This document shows positions 57,101 through 64,000 of a stretch of DNA of 64,000 nucleotides, piece after piece. The stretch's first letter is position 1. Each line of letters opens with the position of its first letter. The stretch is from contig JARGSG010000189.1 of assembly GCA_030374805.1 (NCBI GenBank), positions 1,798,001 through 1,862,000 on the forward strand, in the 5' to 3' direction. The notes under the pieces were generated by a model that did not search any database, was not told the origin of the DNA, and saw nothing but the letters and a program-made list of their open reading frames with translations. A program made the position numbers and the translations under genes. The DNA is from Gracilaria gracilis. Taxonomy: Eukaryota > Rhodophyta > Florideophyceae > Gracilariales > Gracilariaceae.

Positions 57101-57289
57101 AAGTGCGTATGATGTTCTTATATTGTACGGCTCGTGTGACGGTGAGGGCTTAGATAGTGTTATTGACATTGATGCAGAACAATTCGCTTGGAAAGTTTTT
57201 GTGCGTCAATGTCTTTGTATCGAAAGCACGAAAGCGCGGTGGCTATGTTATTTTTTTGGGACACAGTTCAGATATCAAGTTCTTTACTT

Positions 57290-58564
57290 CTAGATGTAAG
57301 AGCGCGAACTCTTATTCCCCCACAGCCATACTACCATTGTCGTTATTATCGGCCTCAGTTGTAAGTTTCCTGCATGACGTAAGAAGTCCACAACTGATGC
57401 AAAGCGCGGCAGGTCTGGCGGAGAACAATCTTTGTAAGCAGCGCAGTATTTATGATACGCGTTAGGACCAGACATTTGTATGAACTACATCCACATTTTG
57501 TCACGCGGACCCAGAGAGCGATATAACTGCACACAACCACGCTTCATCGAAAAGCTCGACTATGAGATGATATCACTCTCTCTGACACCAATCTGGCTCA
57601 ATCTCTGACGAAGGTCGGTAGTAAAACTCCTAATGTGCCATGGCTTTGCTTTGTTTAAAACGTTGCAGTTCTTCGTACTTCGGATGTCGCAGAACCGAAA
57701 CCCCTTGGATGAGCCACGATTTGCTAACCACGCATAAAGTGCCAAAAATGGATCGAGAAGGACGGAACGCTTCATTGCGCTGTTACCATTCCATTCGCGC
57801 AGCATTTAGTCCCGTTGAAAAGTTGAATTTTTGATAGATTCGCGCATTGTTAGCCGGGCACCACCAGATCCCACTGTCACGTTTTCGACCTTTAATTTGG
57901 GAACCGCATCGTATCACAAACCCATGTGCATTCCCAAAACAAGTATAGCATAGAGAGCTATGTCGGAAGGGGTTGGAATATTATCACTTCCGTACCAGAA
58001 CCGTTCTGCGATATCGCATATATTATCCACAGTCATCTGTCTACCTTTAATGCTGGAAGTTCCATTCCTGACTAGGTGAACACGATGTGCTTTGCAAAGT
58101 CGCTCGATGTCTGGATTGTTGATTAACGGATTTCCTTGTGCGTTTCCATTTCTGTCTACGTACTAAGATTGATAGTGACCGTGTTTGTAGTATACAAGTT
58201 TTAATACCTGAACTATTGTGTCCATTGTATTGTTCTTCAAAGCATTCTTCGTGCCAAATCCACAATAATCTGCTAACAAATTGATGACAAGTTCGGAGCT
58301 ACTACTTGTAATTTTCCGCGAATCTGGGGCTTTCTTCAGTGTTTTGTACTGGTTTAGCACCTTCTCAGCCAAATTGATGTTAGCTTGGGTTGCGGAACTA
58401 TGTTCGGACGATATGAGATCGTTTCTGCTTCGCAGCGAGGATCCACAGAAAGATTTCACATATGGGGTTCGACGCCCTCTTCTTTTCCGCACATGTGGTT
58501 AGTTCCATAGTTTTCGAATCTGCAGTCTATTCTCGACCTCTTCCATGTCCTTACCATGCTCCAT
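57290..58564 (-). pseudogene. Crypton tyrosine recombinase
   Basis: The first ATG is near 58564. The N-terminal core-binding part is KITSSSSELVINLLADYCGF (about 58300). The catalytic domain starts IALYAILVLGMHMGL, followed by YDAVPKLKVENVTV. In this family an Arg sits between GL and YD and is the first catalytic residue; here that codon is TGA, most simply CGA to TGA. Then come ESIKNSTFQRD, LREWNGNSAMKRSVLLDPFL, FRFCDIRSTKN, the KRGCVQLYR box (family H-x-x-K-R-G) and the tyrosine region AYHKYCAAYKDCSPPDLPRF (about 57400-57460, in another frame). At least five stops or frame changes occur over about 400 codons. Confidence 0.72.
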
Positions 58565-58594
58565 CATGATAAGGAAACGAAATAGATTGAATCA

Positions 58595-59545
58595 ATGATA
58601 GAAAATTCGGAACACCTTCAAGGGGAATGTAGAGCAATGCGGCCATGCAGTTCTCTTGGAGAACGAGATCGTTTAGAACGATACTGTGAGAGACCAATAG
58701 TTCTAGGGTTTTCTTTAAAAATATGGAGGATTGTGTACAACCTTCGCGGCATCACGGTTCCACCAACCATCCTCTGTGCTACCGGAGAGCAGTGGAAACC
58801 AATTCTTTCTTCTGCAAGGTCTTGTGAATGTAATTCTGTGTGCTTTAACAACTACTATGGAACGTCAGGGTTACGTTCTGGCAATTCAAGGCGGTGGTAC
58901 CAGAGTTGGTTTCTAAGCACCCCGACAGATCGGCGACTACGAGCCTCAAATGTTTCTGAAGCTAAGGTTGCAGATTCTCTCATCATTTGAAGCTGCACAA
59001 CACTACGAGACCGAAGAGAACGAGAGAAGCCAGAGACTTGTGTGGAAACGAGAGGCTGAACATCGCTTCAAAACGCTATTTGATAGAACAAGAGTTGCTA
59101 GCCAAGACTATTCCTATCGGCATGGCGTGGGTCTCCCAAAACTGAGTGCGGTGAACAATTGTTCAGAAGCTACTAGTCGCAAGGAGTGCGCAAAGATGAA
59201 GCATCAAAAAGATTCTTTAGCCTCCGGTAACGGTTTCGAGCAGGACATGGTCCGTTTCTTAAGGCCTGGGGAGCTAATAGGCTGTGTCATACCGAGATGT
59301 AAATTCATTGCAAACCTTCCACGCACGATCGAGGATATTGTCAGATTATGGCGGTTTGGTGAAAAAACCTCGGGCTTCAAGCCAGTTCGATTGTTTCTGA
59401 CGCTTTCTACACGACGTACGACCATCAAGAACTACAGTGATATATACTGGAAAAAGAGTGGCCAGAAAGCAGCCTTCTAGAGATTCAAAGATCTGGCTGA
59501 ATTTATTGTTGAGCATGGACTGATAACTTTGACGTTATAGCAAGG
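58595..59545 (+). pseudogene. Crypton-associated protein with GCR1_C-like DNA-binding domain
   Basis: The best part is 58950-59480 (176 codons), continuing in frame past a TAG to about 59540. A helical, charged N-terminal part (ENERSQRLVWKREAEHRFK) precedes NLPRTIEDIVRLWRFGEKTS, KPVRLFLTLSTRR and IYWKKSGQKAAF. The spacing resembles GCR1_C (LPxTV..LWxEW..G..G.P.V..L....W+....Y.RR..I), a DNA-binding domain found next to Crypton recombinases. The first stretch (58595-58990) is in another frame. The match is suggestive, not secure. Confidence 0.45.
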
Positions 59546-59819
59546 AAGGAATTGACAAGGCCTGGAAATATGGGATTTAGAACGTGAGAAAACTTAAATT
59601 GTTTACAAAACCGAAGATATCAATGAGTGCATTGCTTCGATATTTTCGTGAGGAACATCATTCATTCTTGACAAAAAAGGAGGATTTCAAAGCTGGCGCA
59701 GTGAATTGTTCCGCATCGACGAGAATCCTGCATGTTGAGTTCGGAAAGAGAATAAGGTAGTACGGTGTCCCCTTAAAACTTGGTCACTCGGTGTGTTATT
59801 AACGCTGCGGATACTCATA
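59546..59819. other. no gene seen
   Basis: Spacer to the tandem repeat. Confidence 0.3.
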
Positions 59820-60020
59820 ACCGCCGGCTCGTCCGGGGCATCATCCAGAGCTGGGGACAAGGCCATTGAATTGGACGACCCATTTCCATTCAACAAGTCT
59901 ACACAGCGTAAATAAAGGAGGAGGGTGGGGATGCGGGCACCAGATACTTCCCTAACGCGGCGCAACCCTGGAAGCAGCTGCTCGTCTGGTGCATCGTTAA
60001 TGTTCCTTGGCAGCGATTGC
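59820..60020 (+). repeat. outlying copy of the 150-200-bp Ser/Gly repeat
   Basis: GGCTCGTCCGGGGCATCATC, CATTGAATTGGACGACCCAT and CAAGTCTACACAGCG match the units at 60.65-61.15 kb in the same orientation. Confidence 0.65.
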
Positions 60021-60647
60021 TCCAAATCGTCATGCAGTAGCCTATAAAAGGATAAGAAAAAGCCTTTGCGAAAGCTTAACTATTGCGTGCCACAACACAA
60101 TTAGATTACTGTTGCTGTTGGGCAGGACCGCACCAGAGATCGTTCATGATGATGGCCTTCAAAGATCGCGAGACTTCTTGAACATTTTGTGATCCACCAT
60201 GGTTAAGTTGTATCCCATCCGGAATGCATTCCAGGCAAATATTAGGGGGTCTCATGGAGAGAGCCTTGAGCTAAAAAAGACTGTTCGTGTCAAGAGGAAG
60301 GTCGGGAATGCCCTCCTTTCAGGCGTTGTGAAAGTCAATGACGCGCATACTAGCGATTCACAAAGTATGCTGGAAGCGGTTTGTATGCAGAGTTTAAAAA
60401 GATCGATTTAGGAGAACGAGTATAAGCCCAGATTGAAGGAGTGACAGGGGAAACAGTCTCGGTGGTCTAAGCCACATAAACGTCAAGGACGCGGCACTGC
60501 ATCCAAATTTAAGTAAGGGTGTGGGTTCTGCGGATGAAATTGTAATTGCCAGACTGTGCGGGAAGCGGCAGGGATTGGCGTTAATGAGAACGGATAAAAT
60601 TGGCCACAGAATACAGAGAATTGCGGGAGAGTGTGGGGTTCTCTGAA
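60021..60647. other. no recognisable gene
   Basis: Short ORFs only. A weak repeat-like GCGGGAAGCGGCAGGG string occurs near 60.56 kb. Confidence 0.3.
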
Positions 60648-61150
60648 GGACAAGAGCCGCAAACATGCTCCGGATACCTCCTCAACGTTGAGCAACAGCG
60701 GAAGCCCCTGCTCGTCTGGTGCATCTAGGGCACTGGACACAAATCCATTGCAATCGGCGAGCCATTTTCAACGGCCGCGTCCACAAAAGTCAAAAGAGGA
60801 CAAGAGCAGAAAACCCTGCCCCAGATACCTCCTCAACGTTACCCAAACGCGGAAGCACTGGCTCGTCCGGTGCATCGTTGAGGCTGTCCGCTGGCAGTTG
60901 CACCGGCTCACCCGGTGCATTTACGTCGTTGGACACAAAGCCATTGCAATGGGCGACCCATTTGCCATGGACAAGTCTACACAACGTCACAGTAAGACAA
61001 GAGCGGGCAAGCCTGCTCCGGATACCTTCTCAAAGTGGCCTAACCGCGGAAGCACTGGCTCGTCTAGTGCATCGTTGAGGTTGTCTGCCGGCGGTTGCAA
61101 CGGCTCTTCTGGTGCATCTCCTAGCGCTGGGAACCAAAACGATAAGGTGG
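60648..61150 (+). repeat. three tandem 150-200-bp units with Ser/Gly-rich reading
   Basis: Units start GGACAAGAGC or GACAAGAGC near 60648, 60799 and 60996. Each carries GCTCCGGATACCT-like, GCGGAAGCACTGGCTCGTC and GGTGCAT segments. Read in register they give RGSTGSSGASLRLSAGG-type Ser/Gly tracts, but unit lengths are not all multiples of three, so no single frame (for example 60631-61197) reads all units alike. Confidence 0.7.
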
Positions 61151-61197
61151 GCAAGCCAACCTTTGGGAAAGGCTCCCCATACCGCGAATGGGAGTGA

Positions 61198-61564
61198 GAT
61201 CGGGCGAGCCGGCTAAAAGGATTCCCTTCATGATGTTCTTTCGTGGAGGTACCGGCCTGTCCTGTGCAAATACGGAAAGGTGAACGTGGGATACGTAGAA
61301 TAGGCGAGCGGACGTACTAAATCCGGATAAGGCACAGCCAAGGTGAGGGTGGAGGTCAGGCAGATATTTCGTTGACGTATAAATCATATAGGTCTACACA
61401 CTGTACGACTTTAACATGTGTAAAGAAATTGTGGTATTTACGTGTCGCAGATTACAGATCATAGCCACATTGTTTGGCTTTCATGGACTTGTTGCGTTCG
61501 AAGTAGAGCTGCTAAGGCCTTCTTGGAGACCGAGCCTTTACCATGACCGTCGAGCTTCGATGTT
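61198..61564. other. upstream region of the RING-like gene, nothing else seen
   Basis: Mixed sequence with no repeat or coding trace; probable promoter. Confidence 0.3.
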
Positions 61565-62038
61565 ATGACGTTGACTACAAATCCGTCTTCTACGATGAGC
61601 CAGCAAGGTTTCAGTTTGAAGCCGCGTTTGAGTCATCCGAGAAAGTGCTCTATTTGTCTTGAAGATTTGGAAGGTCTCGTGGAAGTTAAGAACTGCAAAC
61701 ATGTGTTTCACAATTCGTGCTTAAGTTCGCGGATTTCGGTTAATGAACTTAATACCTCTCAGATTCCTGACCTCTTTGGCCTTTCCGAAAGGGAAGTGAT
61801 AGATACGATTGCTGAGCATCAGCGCCTCCATGAAAAGAAGCATAACGATAAATTTCCGGCATGTAGGAAACTCTTAGTGGAAAAGGATTTTATTATGTAT
61901 AGAGACTACGAGAATAAATACAAGAAAATGAATGCTGAAGGAAAGACGGAAATCGATAAGAAGAGAATAGCAAAAAGGTTAACGAAAAACAGGAAAAGAA
62001 TAGAGTTGAGGCAACGCCAAAGAGCCAGACGCACCTAA
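61565..62038 (+). CDS. small RING-H2-like protein with a long internal insert
   Basis: A 157-residue ORF; ATG 61565 or the in-frame ATG 61595 (MSQQGF) may start it. The finger reads C28-x2-C31, C44-x-H46-x2-H49-x2-C52, then a 44-residue helical insert (SEREVIDTIAEHQRLHEKKH), then F97-P-A-C100-R. RING-H2 fingers end C-P-x-C, so the seventh ligand (Cys) is Phe here, one base from TGT. The C-terminal 40 residues are highly basic (KKRIAKRLTKNRKRIELRQR), perhaps a nuclear signal or RNA-binding tail. E3 ligase activity would need an intact second zinc site, so this may be a degraded or non-catalytic finger. No neighbour hints at a partner. Confidence 0.6.
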   Translation: MTLTTNPSSTMSQQGFSLKPRLSHPRKCSICLEDLEGLVEVKNCKHVFHNSCLSSRISVNELNTSQIPDLFGLSEREVIDTIAEHQRLHEKKHNDKFPACRKLLVEKDFIMYRDYENKYKKMNAEGKTEIDKKRIAKRLTKNRKRIELRQRQRARRT

Positions 62039-62279
62039 CAAGAACAAAGAGCTGACTGCGACAACAACACCGCAACGAAGTAAAGATTTGCAATTTATGG
62101 CTGCAGTGTGCTATCCAGAGCACATGCTGGGCGAGCCATCTTTTGTGCTCTGGATATTACTCGAGAGCCAAGCAAGCACCTCGTGCTCTTAGCGATAGAA
62201 CAGAGGAACCGAAATAAAACGGTTTGCACCGCGCGGGAAGAGGTCGTGGCGTTTAAGTACAGGCCGGATAAGGCCCCAG
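62039..62279. other. 3' flank of the RING-like gene
   Basis: Contains the reversed TATCCAGAGCA motif (62111-62158) and no gene. Confidence 0.35.
62111..62158 (-). repeat. reversed copy of TATCCAGAGCACAAAAG motif, itself a hairpin
   Basis: TATCCAGAGCACA and TGTGCTCTGGATA frame GCTGGGCGAGCC. Matches the family at 56.85-57.10 kb. Confidence 0.65.
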
Positions 62280-63112
62280 TCACGTCACGGCGGCGACCTC
62301 CGACGACGTGCTGTACGCGCAGCATAGCTGAGGTGCGGCTGGCAGCGGCGCAGGGTGGAGTACTGCGAGAACGGCGGCAGGGCGGCGTGACAGGTAGCAG
62401 CACGAAAAACAGCAAGGCGGCACGACTCCACTAGTTTTCTGCGGCGGCACAGGGTGCGAGCAGGAGCTGCGATGTAGCCGGATGCGGGATGCCGGCAGCA
62501 CGGTGGCATGAGGCTGCAGTGGGCTGCCGAAACGCCACTGGCAGCGGTGTGGCTGGCGCCGCAGAACAACGCGATGGGTCTGTGGCAAAACAGTCGCTTC
62601 AAAACCAGAGGCGTAGCGGCAATCGGGATGAAGTTGGAGCCAAACTGCAGAGTGGCACGCTGCAGACGGGGCGGCGCGGCGGCGCAAGAAGAAGAGGCAC
62701 GGTAGGGAGCGGCGTGGAACGACATGCTGCGCTTGTTGCGCAACAGTGGCTCCAAAGGCAGAGACCTAGCGGCAATGAGGGCGGCATGGGAGCCAGCGGC
62801 GGCGTGGGAGCCACACTACGAGGTAGCGCGCTGCGCCTCCGGCTTGGCGCGCTGCGCCTCTGGCGTGGCGTGCTACTGGTGCGGCGGCGCGCGGCGGGAG
62901 GAGAAACGCCTCCAGCGTGGCCCGCTGTGCCTCCGGCATGGGGCGCTGCTGGCGCGGTGTCGTGGCGGCGCAAGAAGAAGCGCCTCTGGCGGGGTACGCT
63001 GCTAGCGTGGCAGCGCGGTGACACGAGAAGAAGCGGCACGGTAGGCAGCCGCGCGAGACAATTCTGTTCCTTTTCCGTTTCGGCAGAGGCTGCAGGGCAA
63101 AGCGGGGACTAG
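62280..63112. other. GC-rich, low-complexity block without a supported gene
   Basis: Dense GGCGGCGC and GCGCTGCGCCTC-type strings with imperfect internal repeats leave all frames open on both strands, giving Ala/Arg/Gly- or Pro/Ser-rich ORFs of up to 207 codons. None has a domain. Base composition alone explains them. Confidence 0.55.
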
Positions 63113-64000
63113 TTTTGATGCAGGCGGCCGCTACATGCAAGCTACACGGCAGCACCGGCGTGCACCCGGCAACCGAGCCACGGAATGTGTTGGAAGGATG
63201 TGTTGCGCCCGTGGCGGAACGGCATGTTCCGCCACTGCCTGCAGGGCCCCGCACTGCGAAGAAGGCGTGCGAAGAGGCAGAGTCGGTGAGCTTTGATGAA
63301 TGTAACGCGGTGTGGGGTGCTGGATGTATGCGGAGCAATGCCACCACGTGGGGCCGTTTTTGCGTGCATTGGGCGCCCGCACGTGGGAGAGGGCGCAAAC
63401 GCGCCTATCGTTTCTGTGGCCATGGTCGTCTATTATGGCAGGGCTATCAGAACTATTTAACTTTCTGAGTCAGGCTTTTGAAATGTGTGAAACCTTTTCG
63501 GAGTCAAGCACTGGCAAGGGTTCCCGGTTGCTCGAAAGATATTTGAAGAGGACTAAAAAAATAATTCACCGGCAAATTTTTTGTAGCAGTCAGTCCGCAA
63601 GGTTCCGCACGATATCCGCCAAAATTTGGAAATATTACGTTTCAGGCGTGTAAACAGGGATACAAAACCCGCTTTGCTTCGCCCTTCAGTGCAGGTGCGA
63701 AAGGAAAAGACATCGCGAGACTGCAGGGCTGCATTAACCCTGAGAAGTCATCGATGCTCCTTCAGCGCCACTAGGAAAAGTGTTTTCTTCTTCCTAAAAG
63801 CTTGCTATCAAATTTAAAAGAACAAGGAAGGCTTTTTTCGTTCACCAACAGCTACTCACTGTGTCCAAAATCTTGCTGAACTATATCCTTCGGATTATTT
63901 TGTACCTACAGTGACGCAAACAGGTTCCGCGAAACTTCCTGCGCTCCTTCGAAAGAGAAAACAATATATTGGTAACTTCTTTAGCAGGACCTGGTACGAT
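63113..64000. other. no recognisable gene to window end
   Basis: Short ORFs only (for example 63312-63653), no motif or repeat seen. Confidence 0.3.

Larger units (their letters stand above)
57290..59545. mobile_element. Crypton-type DNA transposon, decayed
   Basis: A tyrosine-recombinase gene (-) and a divergent gene with a GCR1_C-like domain (+) share a short central promoter region near 58.57 kb. Cryptons move by tyrosine recombinase and leave no inverted repeats, so the ends cannot be set by eye; the limits given are coding traces. Confidence 0.65.

Noticed and set aside
62280-63112. Overlapping ORFs of up to 207 codons on both strands
   Set aside because: The very high GC and low complexity remove stop codons in all frames; no domain or conserved motif.

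Overview
The window looks like a repeat-rich eukaryotic nuclear region with very few intact genes. A red alga (florideophyte-like, Chondrus-type) is my best guess. The reasons are a decayed BIG/UBR4 gene with the ZZ zinc finger typical of plant BIG, a ketopantoate-reductase-like Rossmann protein of a kind I associate with photosynthetic organisms, and a mix of piggyBac, Harbinger, Crypton and chromodomain Ty3/gypsy elements. The species call is inference; an oomycete or another alga cannot be excluded from sequence alone.

Layout. 0-5.7 kb: a 3'-truncated copy of BIG/UBR4, read on +, with several stops and frame changes. 6.2-7.9 kb (-): a SAP-like/SANT-like hypothetical gene whose last 96 codons lie beyond one in-frame TGA. 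8.5-14.1 kb: two related piggyBac-type transposons in direct orientation. In each, the transposase meets a small companion gene tail to tail with 2 bp between stop codons, and the companion resembles the cysteine-rich intracellular (ballast) domain of P2X7 receptors.

14.55-23.11 kb: a stretch framed by 28-bp terminal inverted repeats (25 of 28 positions match) with clustered subterminal CTAGTT motifs. It looks like one 8.56-kb DNA element. Inside are a coiled-coil ORF, a broken host-type NAD(P)-binding reductase gene, a cupin/2OG-like ORF, a large proline-rich broken ORF and an array of about ten 74-bp near-perfect palindromes. 23.1-26.7 kb: a 27-bp minisatellite and a PIF/Harbinger element (DDE transposase plus Myb/DUF6818-like protein, convergent).

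27.1-55.6 kb: nested LTR retroelement fossils from three LTR families. Element X (about 27.1-43.8 kb) has one LTR split by element Y (31,725-43,530), a chromodomain Ty3/gypsy element. Directly beside it lies element Z (43,866-55,136), a second chromodomain Ty3/gypsy element. Z carries a reversed solo LTR of its own family and Y carries a 415-bp MITE. A decayed DDE transposase sits inside X at 28.2-29.6 kb. All three retroelements are read on the minus strand and are broken.

55.6-64.0 kb: short dispersed repeats, a decayed Crypton (tyrosine recombinase on -, divergent partner with a GCR1_C-like domain on +), a 150-200-bp tandem repeat with serine/glycine-rich reading, one intact small RING-H2-like ORF (61.6-62.0 kb) and a GC-rich low-complexity block. 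The ORFs that look intact are the RING-like ORF, the P2X7-like companion of piggyBac copy A, the cupin-like ORF and the SAP/SANT-like ORF up to its TGA.
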